A DNA stretch of 64,000 bases, taken from assembly GCA_964057225.1 (NCBI GenBank), contig OZ059899.1, positions 62,001-126,000 of the forward strand, read 5' to 3'. This stretch comes from Auanema rhodensis. Taxonomy: Eukaryota > Nematoda > Chromadorea > Rhabditida > Rhabditidae. Below the pieces are notes generated by a model. It did no database searches and was not told the DNA's origin. It saw only the letters and a list, made by a program, of their open reading frames with translations. This document shows, one piece after another, positions 1 through 15,312 of the stretch; position 1 is the stretch's first letter; each line of letters begins with the position of its first letter. Position numbers and translations under genes: made by a program.

Positions 1-1056
1 ATAAATTAAAGTTCATGTAAATTTCAAAGTCATGGTTACCATGCACCAATATCAATAAAAATTTGTTTTTAGACTAATATCGACATGGGGAATCTAATTT
101 TGAAAACCGCATCTCTTTATCTTTCACGTGAAGCGAGTTACATACCAAGTGCACATCACGTGTACATTTAATTAGCATAAACTAAAGTTCACGTAAATTT
201 CAAAGGCATGGTTACCATGAACCAATATCAATAAAAATTTGTTTTTAGACTAATATGGACATGGGGAATCTAATTTTGAAAACCGCATCTCTTTATCTTT
301 CACGTGAAGCGAGTTACATACCAAGTGCACATCACGTGTACATTTAATTAGCATAAATTAAAGTTCACGTAAATTTCAAAGTCATGGTTACCATGAAGCA
401 ATATCAATAAAAATTTGTTTTTAGACTAATATGGACATGGGGAATCTAATTTTGAAAACCGCATCTCTTTATCTTTCACGTGAAGCGAGTTACATACCAA
501 GTGCACATCACGTGTACATTTAATTAGCATAAATTAAAGTTCACGTAAAATTCAAAGTCATGGTTACCATGCACCAATATCAATAAAAATTTGTTTTTAG
601 ACTAATATGGACATGGGGAATCTAATTTTGAAAACCGCATCTCTTTATCTTTTACGTGAAGCAAGTTACATACCAAGTGCACATCACGTGTACATTTAAT
701 TAGCATAAATTAAAGTTCACGTAAATTTCAAAGTCATGGTTACCATGCACCAATATCAATAAAAATTTGTTTTTAGACTAATATGGACATGGGGAATCTA
801 ATTTTGAAAACCGCATCTCTTTATCTTTTACGTGAAGCGAGTTACATACCAAGTGCACATCACGTGTACATTTAATTAGCATAAATTAAAGTTCACGTAA
901 AATTCAAAGTCATGGTTACCATGCACCAATATCAATAAAAATTTGTTTTTAGACTAATATGGACATGGGGAATCTAATTTTGAAAACCGCATCTCTTTAT
1001 CTTTTACGTGAAGCGAGTTACATACCAAGTGCACATCACGTGTACATTTAATTAGC
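1..1056 (+). repeat. Six-monomer cassette, copy 1
   Basis: Six successive monomers carry this marker order: C16T+G81C; T6C+T30G+C44A; C44A+C46G; T22A+C125T+G135A; C125T; T22A+C125T. The same order appears at 15313-16368 and 16721-17776. Because each marker is rare elsewhere, the shared order shows that the block was copied as a unit, not that six single monomers converged. Copy 1 begins at the window edge, so its full left extent is unknown. Confidence 0.85.
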
Positions 1057-2992
1057 ATAAATTAAAGTTCACGTAAATTTCAAAGTCATGGTTACCATGA
1101 ACCAATATCAATAAAAATTTGTTTTTAGACTAATATGGACATGGGGAATCTGATTTTGAAAACCGCATCTCTTTATCTTTCACGTGAAGCGAGTTACATA
1201 CCAAGTGCACATCACGTGTACATTTAATTAGCATAAATTAAAGTTCACGTAAAATTCAAAGTCATGGTTACCATGCACCAATATCAATAAAAATTTGTTT
1301 TTAGACTAATATGGACATGGGGAATCTAATTTTGAAAACCGCATCTCTTTATCTTTTACGTGAAGCGAGTTACATACCAAGTGCACATCACGTGTACATT
1401 TTATTAGCATAAATTAAAGTTCACGTAAATTTCAAAGTCATGGTTACCATGAACCAATATCAATAAAAATTTGTTTTTAGACTAATATGGACATGGGGAA
1501 TCTAATTTTGAAAACCGCATCTCTTTATCTTTCACGTGAAGCGAGTTACATACCAAGTGCACATCACGTGTACATTTAATTAGCATAAATTAAAGTTCAC
1601 GTAAAATTCAAAGTCATGGTTACCATGCACCAATATCAATAAAAATTTGTTTTTAGACTAATATGGACATGGGGAATCTAATTTGGAAAACCGCATCTCT
1701 TTATCTTTTACGTGAAGCGAGTTACATACCAAGTGCACATCACGTGTACATTTAATTAGCATAAATTAAAGTTCACGTAAATTTCAAAGTCATGGTTACC
1801 ATGAACCAATATCAATAAAAATTTGTTTTTAGACTAATATGGACATGGGGAATCTAATTTTGAAAACCGCATCTCTTTATCTTTCACGTGAAGCGAGTTA
1901 CATACCAAGTGCACATCACGTGTACACTTAATTAGCATAAATTAAAGTTCACGTAAAATTCAAAGTCATGGTTACCATGCACCAATATCAATAAAAATTT
2001 GTTTTTAGACTAATATGGACATGGGGAATCTAATTTTGAAAACCGCATCTCTTTATCTTTTACGTGAAGCGAGTTACATACCAAGTGCACATCACGTGTA
2101 CATTTAATTAGCATAAATTAAAGTTCACGTAAATTTCAAAGTCATGGTTACCATGAACCAATATCAATAAAAATTTGTTTTTAGACTAATATGGACATGG
2201 GGAATCTAATTTTGAAAACCGCATCTCTTTATCTTTCACGTGAAGCGAGTTACATACCAAGTGCACATCACGTGTACATTTAATTAGCATAAATTAAAGT
2301 TCACGTAAATTTCAAAGTCATGGTTACCATGCACCAATATCAATAAAAATTTGTTTTTAGACTAATATGGACATGGGGAATCTAATTTTGAAAACCGCAT
2401 CTCTTTATCTTTTACGTGAAGCGAGTTACATACCAAGTGCACATCACGTGTACATTTTATTAGCATAAATTAAAGTTCACGTAAATTTCAAAGTCATGGT
2501 TACCATGAACCAATATCAATAAAAATTTGTTTTTAGACTAATATGGACATGGGGAATCTAATTTTGAAAACCGCATCTCTTTATCTTTCACGTGAAGCGA
2601 GTTACATACCAAGTGCACATCATGTGTACATTTAATTAGCATAAATTAAAGTTCACGTAAAATTCAAAGTCATGGTTACCATGCACCAATATCAATAAAA
2701 ATTTGTTTTTAGACTAATATGGACATGGGGAATCTAATTTTGAAAACCGCATCTCTTTATCTTTTACGTGAAGCGAGTTACATACCAAGTGCACATCACG
2801 TGTACACTTAATTAGCATAAATTAAAGTTCACGTAAAATTCAAAGTCATGGTTACCATGCACCAATATCAATAAAAATTTGTTTTTAGACTAATATGGAC
2901 ATGGGGAATCTAATTTTGAAAACCGCATCTCTTTATCTTTCACGTGAAGCGAGTTACATACCAAGTGCACATCACGTGTACATTTAATTAGC

Positions 2993-4400
2993 ATAAATTA
3001 AAGTTCACGTAAATTTCAAAGTCATGGTTACCATGAACCAATATCAATAAAAATTTGTTTTTAGACTAATATGGACATGGGGAATCTAATTTTGAAAACC
3101 GCATTTCTTTATCTTTCACGTGAAGCGAGTTACATACCAAGTGCACATCACGTGTACATTTAATTAGCATAAATTAAAGTTCACGTAATTTTCAAAGTCA
3201 TGGTTACCATGCACCAATATCAATAAAAATTTGTTTTTAGACTAATATGGACATGGGGAATCTAATTTTGAAAACCGCATCTCTTTATCTTTCACGTGAA
3301 GCGAGTTACATACCAAGTGCACATCACGTGTACATTTAATTAGCATAAATTAAAGTTCATGTAAATTTCAAAGTCATGGTTACCATGCACCAATATCAAT
3401 AAAAATTTGTTTTTAGACTAATATCGACATGGGGAATCTAATTTTGAAAACCGCATCTCTTTATCTTTCACGTGAAGCGAGTTACATACCAAGTGCACAT
3501 CACGTGTACATTTAATTAGCATAAACTAAAGTTCACGTAAAATTCAAAGTCATGGTTACCATGCACCAATATCAATAAAAATTTGTTTTTAGACTAATAT
3601 GGACATGGGGAATCTAATTTTGAAAACCGCATCTCTTTATCTTTTACGTGAAGCGAGTTACATACCAAGTGCACATCACGTGTACATTTAATTAGCATAA
3701 ATTAAAGTTCACGTAAATTTCAAAGTCATGGTTACCATGAACCAATATCAATAAAAATTTGTTTTTAGACTAATATGGACATGGGAAATCTAATTTTGAA
3801 AACCGCATCTCTTTATCTTTCACGTGAAGCGAGTTACATACCAAGTGCACATCACGTGTACATTTAATTAGCATAAATTAAAGTTCACGTAAATTTCAAA
3901 GTCATGGTTACCATGCACCAATATCAATAAAAATTTGTTTTTAGACTAATATGGACATGGGGAATCTAATTTTGAAAACCGCATCTCTTTATCTTTCACG
4001 TGAAGCGAGTTACATACCAAGTGCACATCACGTGTACATTTAATTAGCATAAATTAAAGTTCACGTAAATTTCAAAGTCATGGTTACCATGCACCAATAT
4101 CAATAAAACTTTGTTTTCAGACTAATATGGACATGGGGAATCTAATTTTGAAAACCGCATCTCTTTATCTTTCACGTGAAGCGAGTTACATACCAAGTGC
4201 ACATCACGTGTACATTTAATTAGCATAAATTAAAGTTCATGTAAATTTCAAAGTCATGGTTACCATGCACCAATATCAATAAAAATTTGTTTTTAGACTA
4301 ATATCGACATGGGGAATCTAATTTTGAAAACCGCATCTCTTTATCTTTCACGTGAAGCGAGTTACATACCAAGTGCACATCACGTGTACATTTAATTAGC
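2993..4400 (+). repeat. Eight-monomer segment duplicated 16,016 bp away, left copy
   Basis: Markers in order: C113T ('gcatttc') at 3105; 'gtaattttc' at 3187; C16T+G81C (3425); T6C+T22A+C125T; G90A ('gggaaatc') at 3785; a plain copy; A61C+T70C (4108); C16T+G81C (4305). All of these rare changes recur in the same order from 19009. The offset, 91 x 176, is constant across the segment. Confidence 0.88.
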
Positions 4401-6688
4401 ATAAACTAAAGTTCACGTAAATTTCAAAGTCATGGTTACCATGAACCAATATCAATAAAAATTTGTTTTTAGACTAATATGGACATGGGGAATCTAATTT
4501 TGAAAACCGCATCTCTTTATCTTTCACGTGAAGCGAGTTACATACCAAGTGCACATCACGTGTACATTTAATTAGCATAAATTAAAGTTCACGTAAAATT
4601 CAAAGTCATGGTTACCATGCACCAATATCAATAAAAATTTGTTTTTAGACTAATATGGACATGGGGAATCTAATTTTGAAAACCGCATCTCTTTATCTTT
4701 CATGTGAAGCGAGTTACATACCAAGTGCACATCACGTGTACATTTAATTAGCATAAATTAAAGTTCACGTAAATTTCAAAGTCATGGTTACCATGAACCA
4801 ATATCAATAAAAATTTGTTTTTAGACTAATATGGACATGGGGAATCTAATTTTGAAAACCGCATCTCTTTATCTTTTACGTGAAGCGAGTTACATACCAA
4901 GTGCACATCACGTGTACATTTAATTAGCATAAATTAAAGTTCACGTAAATTTCAAAGTCATGGTTACCATGAACCAATATCAATAAAAATTTGTTTTTAG
5001 ACTAATATGGACATGGGAAATCTAATTTTAAAAACCGCATCTCTTTATCTTTCACGTGAAGCGAGTTACATACCAAGTGCACATCACGTGTACATTTAAT
5101 TAGCATAAATTAAAGTTCACGTAAAATTCAAAGTCATGGTTACCATGCACCAATATCAATAAAAATTTGTTTTTAGACTAATATGGACATGGGGAATCTA
5201 ATTTTGAAAACCGCATCTCTTTATCTTTCATGTGAAGCGAGTTACATACCAAGTGCACATCACGTGTACATTTAATTAGCATAAATTAAAGTTCACGTAA
5301 ATTTCAAAGTCATGGTTACCATGCACCAATATCAATAAAAATTTGTTTTTAGACTAATATGGACATGGGGAATCTAATTTTGAAAACCGCATCTCTTTAT
5401 CTTTCACGTGAAGCGAGTTACATACCAAGTGCACATCACGTGTACATTTAATTAGCATAAATTAAAGTTCACGTAAATTTCAAAGTCATGGTTACCATGA
5501 ACCAATATCAATAAAAATTTGTTTTTAGACTAATATGGACATGGGAAATCTAATTTTAAAAACCGCATCTCTTTATCTTTCACGTGAAGCGAATTACATA
5601 CCAAGTGCACATCACGTGTACATTTAATTAGCATAAATTAAAGTTCACGTAAAATTCAAAGTCATGGTTACCATGCACCAATATCAATAAAAATTTGTTT
5701 TTAGACTAATATGGACATGGGGAATCTAATTTTGAAAACCGCATCTCTTTATCTTTCATGTGAAGCGAGTTACATACCAAGTGCACATCACGTGTACATT
5801 TAATTAGCATAAATTAAAGTTCACTTAAATTTCAAAGTCATGGTTACCATGCACCAATATCAATAAAAATTTGTTTTCAGACTAATATGGACATGGGGAA
5901 TCTAATTTTGAAATCCACATCTCTTTATCTTTCACGTGAAGCGAGTTACATACCAAGTGCACATCACGTGTACATTTAATTAGCATAAATTAAAGTTCAC
6001 GTAAATTTCAAAGTCATGGTTACCATGCACCAATATCAATAAAAATTTGTTTTTAGACTAATATCGACATGGGGAATCTAATTTTGAAAACCGCATCTCT
6101 TTATCTTTCACGTGAAGCGAGTTACATACCAAGTGCACATCACGTGTACATTTAATTAGCATAAACTAAAGTTCACGTAAATTTCAAAGTCATGGTTACC
6201 ATGAACCAATATCAATAAAAATTTGTTTTTAGACTAATATGGACATGAGGAATCTAATTTTGAAAACCGCATCTCTTTATCTTTCACGTGAAGCGAGTTA
6301 CATACCAAGTGCACATCACGTGTACATTTAATTAGCATAAATTAAAGTTCACGTAAATTTCAAAGTCATGGTTACCATGCACCAATATCAATAAAAATTT
6401 GTTTTTAGACTAATATGGACATGGGGAATCTAATTTTGAAAACCGCATCTCTTTATCTTTCATGTGAAGCGAGTTACATACCAAGTGCACATCACGTGTA
6501 CATTTAATTAGCATAAATTAAAGTTCACGTAAATTTCAAAGTCATGGTTACCATGCACCAATATCAATAAAAATTTGTTTTCAGACTAATATGGACATGG
6601 GGAATCTAATTTTGAAAACCGCATCTCTTTATCTTTCACGTGAAGCGAGTTACATACCAAGTGCACATCACGTGTACATTTAATTAGC

Positions 6689-7744
6689 ATAAATTAAAGT
6701 TCACGTAAATTTCAAAGTCATGGTTACCATGCACCAATATCAATTAAAATTTGTTTTTAGACTAATATCGACATGGGGAATCTAATTTTGAAAACCGCAT
6801 CTCTTTATCTTTCACGTGAAGCGAGTTACATACCAAGTGCACATCACGTGTACATTTAATTAGCATAAACTAAAGTTCACGTAAATTTCAAAGTCATGGT
6901 TACCATGAACCAATATCAATAAAAATTTGTTTTTAGACTAATATGGACATGGGGAATCTAATTTTGAAAACCGCATCTCTTTATCTTTCACGTGAAGCGA
7001 GTTACATACCAAGTGCACATCACGTGTACATTTAATTAGCATAAATTAAAGTTCACGTAAATTTCAAAGTCATGGTTACCATGAAGCAATATCAATAAAA
7101 ATTTGTTTTTAGACTAATATGGACATGGGGAATCTAATTTTGAAAACCGCATCTCTTTATCTTTCACGTGAAGCGAGTTACATACCAAGTGCACATCACG
7201 TGTACATTTAATTAGCATAAATTAAAGTTCACGTAAAATTCAAAGTCATGGTTACCATGCACCAATATCAATAAAAATTTGTTTTTAGACTAATATGGAC
7301 ATGGGGAATCTAATTTTGAAAACCGCATCTCTTTATCTTTTACGTGAAGCGAGTTACATACCAAGTGCACATCACGTGTACATTTAATTAGCATAAATTA
7401 AAGTTCACGTAAATTTCAAAGTCATGGTTACCATGCACCAATATCAATAAAAATTTGTTTTTAGACTAATATGGACATGGGGAATCTAATTTTGAAAACC
7501 GCATCTCTTTATCTTTTACGTGAAGCGAGTTACATACCAAGTGCACATCACGTGTACATTTAATTAGCTTAAATTAAAGTTCACGTAAAATTCAAAGTCA
7601 TGGTTACCATGCACCAATATCAATAAAAATTTGTTTTTAGACTAATATGGACATGGGGAATCTAATTTTGAAAACCGCATCTCTTTATCTTTTACGTGAA
7701 GCGAGTTACATACCAAGTGCACATCACGTGTACATTTAATTAGC
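6689..7744 (+). repeat. Diverged six-monomer cassette with A57T, copy 1
   Basis: The order is G81C with A57T ('caattaaaat'); T6C+C44A; C44A+C46G; T22A+C125T; C125T; T22A+C125T. It matches the cassette at 1-1056 in order but lacks C16T, T30G and G135A and adds A57T. It recurs at 8977-10032, an offset of 2,288 bp (13 monomers). Confidence 0.8.
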
Positions 7745-8976
7745 ATAAATTAAAGTTCACGTAAATTTCAAAGTCATGGTTACCATGAACCAATATCAAT
7801 AAAAATTTGTTTTTAGACTAATATGGACATGGGGAATCTGATTTTGAAAACCGCATCTCTTTATCTTTCAAGTGAAGCGAGTTACATACCAAGTGCACAT
7901 CACGTGTACATTTAATTAGCATAAATTAAAGTTCACGTAAAATTCAAAGTCATGGTTACCATGCACCAATATCAATAAAAATTTGTTTTTAGACTAATAT
8001 GGACATGGGGAATCTAATTTTGAAAACCGCATCTCTTTATCTTTTACGTGAAGCGAGTTACATACCAAGTGCACATCACGTGTACATTTTATTAGCATAA
8101 ATTAAAGTTCACGTAAATTTCAAAGTCATGGTTACCATGAACCAATATCAATAAAAATTTGTTTTTAGACTAATATGGACATGGGGAATCTAATTTTGAA
8201 AACCGCATCTCTTTATCTTTCATGTGAAGCGAGTTACATACCAAGTGCACATCACGTGTACATTTAATTAGCATAAATTAAAGTTCACGTAAATTTCAAA
8301 GTCATGGTTACCATGCACCAATATCAATAAAAATTTGTTTTTAGACTAATATGGACATGGGGAATCTAATTTTGAAAACCGCATCTCTTTATCTTTTACG
8401 TGAAGCGAGTTACATACCAAGTGCACATCACGTGTACATTTAATTAGCATAAATTGAAGTTCACGTAAAATTCAAAGTCATGGTTACCATGCACCAATAT
8501 CAATAAAAATTTGTTTTTAGACTAATATGGACATGGGGAATCTAATTTTGAAAACCGCATCTCTTTATCTTTCACGTGAAGCGAGTTACATACCAAGTGC
8601 ACATCACGTGTACATTTAATTAGCATAAATTAAAGTTCACGTAAATTTCAAAGTCATGGTTACCATGCACCAATATCAATAAAAATTTGTTTTTAGACTA
8701 ATATGGACATGGGGAATCTAATTTTGAAAACCGCATCTCTTTATCTTTCATGTGAAGCGAGTTACATACCAAGTGCACATCACGTGTACATTTAATTAGC
8801 ATAAATTAAAGTTCACGTAAATTTCAAAGTCATGGTTACCATGCACCAATATCAATAAAAATTTGTTTTCAGACTAATATGGACATGGGGAATCTAATTT
8901 TGAAAACCGCATCTCTTTATCTTTCACGTGAAGCGAGTTACATACCAAGTGCACATCACGTGTACATTTAATTAGC

Positions 8977-10032
8977 ATAAATTAAAGTTCACGTAAATTT
9001 CAAAGTCATGGTTACCATGCACCAATATCAATTAAAATTTGTTTTTAGACTAATATCGACATGGGGAATCTAATTTTGAAAACCGCACCTCTTTATCTTT
9101 CACGTGAAGCGAGTTACATACCAAGTGCACATCACGTGTACATTTAATTAGCATAAACTAAAGTTCACGTAAATTTCAAAGTCATGGTTACCATGAACCA
9201 ATATCAATAAAAATTTGTTTTTAGACTAATATGGACATGGGGAATCTAATTTTGAAAACCGCATCTCTTTATCTTTCACGTGAAGCGAGTTACATACCAA
9301 GTGCACATCACGTGTACATTTAATTAGCATAAATTAAAGTTCACGTAAATTTCAAAGTCATGGTTACCATGAAGCAATATCAATAAAAATTTGTTTTTAG
9401 ACTAATATGGACATGGGGAATCTAATTTTGAAAACCGCATCTCTTTATCTTTCACGTGAAGCGAGTTACATACCAAGTGCACATCACGTGTACATTTAAT
9501 TAGCATAAATTAAAGTTCACGTAAAATTCAAAGTCATGGTTACCATGCACCAATATCAATAAAAATTTGTTTTTAGACTAATATGGACATGGGGAATCTA
9601 ATTTTGAAAACCGCATCTCTTTATCTTTTACGTGAAGCGAGTTACATACCAAGTGCACATCACGTGTACATTTAATTAGCATAAATTAAAGTTCACGTAA
9701 ATTTCAAAGTCATGGTTACCATGCACCAATATCAATAAAAATTTGTTTTTAGACTAATATGGACATGGGGAATCTAATTTTGAAAACCGCATCTCTTTAT
9801 CTTTTACGTGAAGCGAGTTACATACCAAGTGCACATCACGTGTACATTTAATTAGCATAAATTAAAGTTCACGTAAAATTCAAAGTCATGGTTACCATGC
9901 ACCAATATCAATAAAAATTTGTTTTTAGACTAATATGGACATGGGGAATCTAATTTTGAAAACCGCATCTCTTTATCTTTTACGTGAAGCGAGTTACATA
10001 CCAAGTGCACATCACGTGTACATTTTATTAGC
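8977..10032 (+). repeat. Diverged six-monomer cassette with A57T, copy 2
   Basis: Second copy of the block at 6689-7744. The first monomer carries G81C and A57T plus a private T113C ('gcacctc'). A third G81C+A57T monomer starts at 11089, but there the next two monomer types (T6C and C44A+C46G) are missing and the series resumes with T22A+C125T, so that cassette is internally deleted by two monomers. Confidence 0.8.
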
Positions 10033-13000
10033 ATAAATTAAAGTTCACGTAAATTTCAAAGTCATGGTTACCATGAACCAATATCAATAAAAATTTGTTT
10101 TTAGACTAATATGGACATGGGGAATCTAATTTTGAAAACCGCATCTCTTTATCTTTCACGTGAAGCGAGTTACATACCAAGTGCACATCACGTGTACATT
10201 TAATTAGCATAAATTAAAGTTCACGTAAAATTCAAAGTCATGGTTACCATGCACCAATATCAATAAAAATTTGTTTTTAGACTAATATGGACATGGGGAA
10301 TCTAATTTTGAAAACCGCATCTCTTTATCTTTCATGTGAAGCGAGTTACATACCAAGTGCACATCACGTGTACATTTAATTAGCATAAATTAAAGTTCAC
10401 GTAAATTTCAAAGTCATGGTTACCATGCACCAATATCAATAAAAATTTGTTTTCAGACTAATATGGACATGGGGAATCTAATTTTGAAAACCGCATCTCT
10501 TTATCTTTCACGTGAAGCGAGTTACATACCAAGTGCACATCACGTGTACATTTAATTAGCATAAATTAAAGTTCACGTAAATTTCAAAGTCATGGTTACC
10601 ATGCACCAATATCAATAAAAATTTGTTTTTAGACTAATATGGACATGGGGAATCTAATTTTGAAAACCGCATCTCTTTATCTTTCACGTGAAGCGAGTTA
10701 CATACCAAGTGCACATCACGTGTACATTTAATTAGCATAAATTAAAGTTCACGTAAATTTCAAAGTCATGGTTACCATGAACCAATATCAATAAAAATTT
10801 GTTTTTAGACTAATATGGACATGGGGAATCTGATTTTGAAAACCGCATCTCTTCATCTTTCACGTGAAGCGAGTTACATACCAAGTGCACATCACGTGTA
10901 CATTTAATTAGCATAAACTAAAGTTCACGTAAATTTCAAAGTCATGGTTACCATGAACCAATATCAATAAAAATTTGTTTTCAGACTAATATGGACATGG
11001 GGAATCTAATTTTGAAAACCGCATCTCTTTATCTTTCACGTGAAGCGAGTTACATACCAAGTGCACATCACGTGTACATTTAATTAGCATAAATTAAAGT
11101 TCACGTAAATTTCAAAGTCATGGTTACCATGCACCAATATCAATTAAAATTTGTTTTTAGACTAATATCGACATGGGGAATCTAATTTTGAAAACCGCAT
11201 CTCTTTATCTTTCACGTGAAGCGAGTTACATACCAAGTGCACATCACGTGTACATTTAATTAGCATAAATTAAAGTTCACGTAAAATTCAAAGTCATGGT
11301 TACCATGCACCAATATCAATAAAAATTTGTTTTTAGACTAATATGGACATGGGGAATCTAATTTTGAAAACCGCATCTCTTTATCTTTTACGTGAAGCGA
11401 GTTACATACCAAGTGCACATCACGTGTACATTTAATTAGCATAAATTAAAGTTCACGTAAATTTCAAAGTCATGGTTACCATGCACCAATATCAATAAAA
11501 ATTTGTTTTTAGACTAATATGGACATGGGGAATCTAATTTTGAAAACCGCATCTCTTTATCTTTTACGTGAAGCGAGTTACATACCAAGTGCACATCACG
11601 TGTACATTTAATTAGCATAAATTAAAGTTCACGTAAAATTCAAAGTCATGGTTACCATGCACCAATATCAATAAAAATTTGTTTTTAGACTAATATGGAC
11701 ATGGGGAATCTAATTTTGAAAACCGCATCTCTTTATCTTTTACGTGAAGCGAGTTACATACCAAGTGCACATCACGTGTACATTTAATTAGCATAAATTA
11801 AAGTTCACGTAAAATTCAAAGTCATGGTTACCATGCACCAATATCAATAAAAATTTGTTTTTAGACTAATATGGACATGGGGAATCTGATTTTGAAAACC
11901 GCATCTCTTTATCTTTCAAGTGAAGCGAGTTACATACCAAGTGCACATCACGTGTACATTTAATTAGCATAAATTAAAGTTCACGTAAAATTCAAAGTCA
12001 TGGTTACCATGCACCAATATCAATAAAAATTTGTTTTTAGACTAATATGGACATGGGGAATCTAATTTTGAAAACCGCATCTCTTTATCTTTTACGTGAA
12101 GCGAGTTACATACCAAGTGCACATCACGTGTACATTTAATTAGCATAAATTAAAGTTCACGTAAAATTCAAAGTCATGGTTACCATGCACCAATATCAAT
12201 AAAAATTTGTTTTTAGACTAATATGGACATGGGGAATCTAATTTTGAAAACCGCATCTCTTTATCTTTTACGTGAAGCGAGTTACATACCAAGTGCACAT
12301 CACGTGTACATTTAATTAGCATAAATTAAAGTTCACGTAAAATTCAAAGTCATGGTTACCATGCACCAATATCAATAAAAATTTGTTTTTAGACTAATAT
12401 GGACATGGAGAATCTAATTTTGAAAACCGCATCTCTTTATCTTTTACGTGAAGCGAGTTACATACCAAGTGCACATCACGTGTACATTTAATTAGCATAA
12501 ATTAAAGTTCACGTAAAATTCAAAGTCATGGTTACCATGCACCAATATCAATAAAAATTTGTTTTTAGACTAATATGGACATGGGGAATCTAATTTTGAA
12601 AACCGCATCTCTTTATCTTTTACGTGAAGCGAGTTACATACCAAGTGCACATCACGTGTACATTTAATTAGCATAAATTAAAGTTCACGTAAATTTCAAA
12701 GTCATGGTTACCATGAACCAATATCAATAAAAATTTGTTTTTAGACTAATATGGACATGGGGAATCTGATTTTGAAAACCGCATCTCTTTATCTTTCAAG
12801 TGAAGCGAGTTACATACCAAGTGCACATCACGTGTACATTTAATTAGCATAAATTAAAGTTCACGTAAAATTCAAAGTCATGGTTACCATGCACCAATAT
12901 CAATAAAAATTTGTTTTTAGACTAATATGGACATGGGGAATCTAATTTTGAAAACCGCATCTCTTTATCTTTTACGTGAAGCGAGTTACATACCAAGTGC

Positions 13001-15312
13001 ACATCACGTGTACATTTAATTAGCATAAATTAAAGTTCACGTAAAATTCAAAGTCATGGTTACCATGCACCAATATCAATAAAAATTTGTTTTTAGACTA
13101 ATATGGACATGGGGAATCTAATTTTGAAAACCGCATCTCTTTATCTTTCATGTGAAGCGAGTTACATACCAAGTGCACATCACGTGTACATTTAATTAGC
13201 ATAAATTAAAGTTCACGTAAATTTCAAAGTCATGGTTACCATGCACCAATATCAATAAAAATTTGTTTTCAGACTAATATGGACATGGGGAATCTAATTT
13301 TGAAAACCGCATCTCTTTATCTTTCACGTGAAGCGAGTTACATACCAAGTGCACATCACGTGTACATTTAATTAGCATAAATTAAAGTTCACGTAAATTT
13401 CAAAGTCATGGTTACCATGCACCAATATCAATAAAAATTTGTTTTTAGACTAATATGGACATGGGGAATCTAATTTTGAAAACCGCATCTCTTTATCTTT
13501 CACGTGAAGCGAGTTACATACCAAGTGCACATCACGTGTACATTTAATTAGCATAAATTAAAGTTCACGTAAATTTCAAAGTCATGGTTACCATGAACCA
13601 ATATCAATAAAAATTTGTTTTTAGACTAATATGGACATGGGGAATCTGATTTTGAAAACCGCATCTCTTTATCTTTCAAGTGAAGCGAGTTACATACCAA
13701 GTGCACATCACGTGTACATTTAATTAGCATAAATTAAAGTTCACGTAAAATTCAAAGTCATGGTTACCATGCACCAATATCAATAAAAATTTGTTTTTAG
13801 ACTAATATGGACATGGGGAATCTAATTTTGAAAACCGCATCTCTTTATCTTTTACGTGAAGCGAGTTACATACCAAGTGCACATCACGTGTACATTTTAT
13901 TAGCATAAATTAAAGTTCACGTAAATTTCAAAGTCATGGTTACCATGAACCAATATCAATAAAAATTTGTTTTTAGACTAATATGGACATGGGGAATCTA
14001 ATTTTGAAAACCGCATCTCTTTATCTTTCACGTGAAGCGAGTTACATATCAAGTGCACATCACGTGTACATTTAATTAGCATAAATTAAAGTTCACGTAA
14101 AATTCAAAGTCATGGTTACCATGCACCAATATCAATAAAAATTTGTTTTTAGACTAATATGGACATGGGGAATCTAATTTTGAAAACCGCATCTCTTTAT
14201 CTTTCATGTGAAGCGGGTTACATACCAAGTGCACATCACGTGTACATTTAATTAGCATAAATTAAAGTTCACGTAAATTTCAAAGTCATGGTTACCATGC
14301 ACCAATATCAATAAAAATTTGTTTTCAGACTAATATGGACATGGGGAATCTAATTTTGAGAACCGCATCTCTTTATCTTTCACGTGAAGCGAGTTACATA
14401 CCAAGTGCACATCACGTGTACATTTAATTAGCATAAATTAAAGTTCACGTAAATTTCAAAGTCATGGTTACCATGCACCAATATCAATAAAAATTTGTTT
14501 TTAGACTAATATGGACATGGGGAATCTAATTTTGAAAACCGCATCTCTTTATCTTTCACGTGAAGCGAGTTACATACCAAGTGCACATCACGTGTACATT
14601 TAATTAGCATAAATTAAAGTTCACGTAAATTTCAAAGTCATGGTTACCATGAACCAATATCAATAAAAATTTGTTTTTAGACTAATATGGACATGGGGAA
14701 TCTGATTTTGAAAACCGCATCTCTTCATCTTTCACGTGAAGCGAGTTACATACCAAGTGCACATCACGTGTACATTTAATTAGCATAAACTAAAGTTCAC
14801 GTAAATTTCAAAGTCATGGTTACCATGAACCAATATCAATAAAAATTTGTTTTTAGACTAATATGGACATGGGGAATCTAATTTTGAAAACCGCATCTCT
14901 TTATCTTTCACGTGAAGCGAGTTACATACCAAGTGCACATCACGTGTACATTTAATTAGCATAAATTAAAGTTCACGTAAAATTCAAAGTCATGGTTACC
15001 ATGCACCAATATCAATAAAAATTTGTTTTTAGACTAATATGGACATGGGGAATCTAATTTTGAAAACCGCATCTCTTTATCTTTCATGTGAAGCGAGTTA
15101 CATACCAAGTGCACATCACGTGTACATTTAATTAGCATAAATTAAAGTTCACGTAAATTTCAAAGTCATGGTTACCATGCACCAATATCAATAAAACTTT
15201 GTTTTCAGACTAATATGGACATGGGGAATCTAATTTTGAAAACCGCATCTCTTTATCTTTCACGTGAAGCGAGTTACATACCAAGTGCACATCACGTGTA
15301 CATTTAATTAGC

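Noticed and set aside
71-90. Resemblance of 'agactaatatggac' to part of the Arabidopsis 178-bp centromere repeat
   Set aside because: The likeness is short, rests on memory of that repeat, and the rest of the unit does not match. It is not enough to assign Brassicaceae or any other group.
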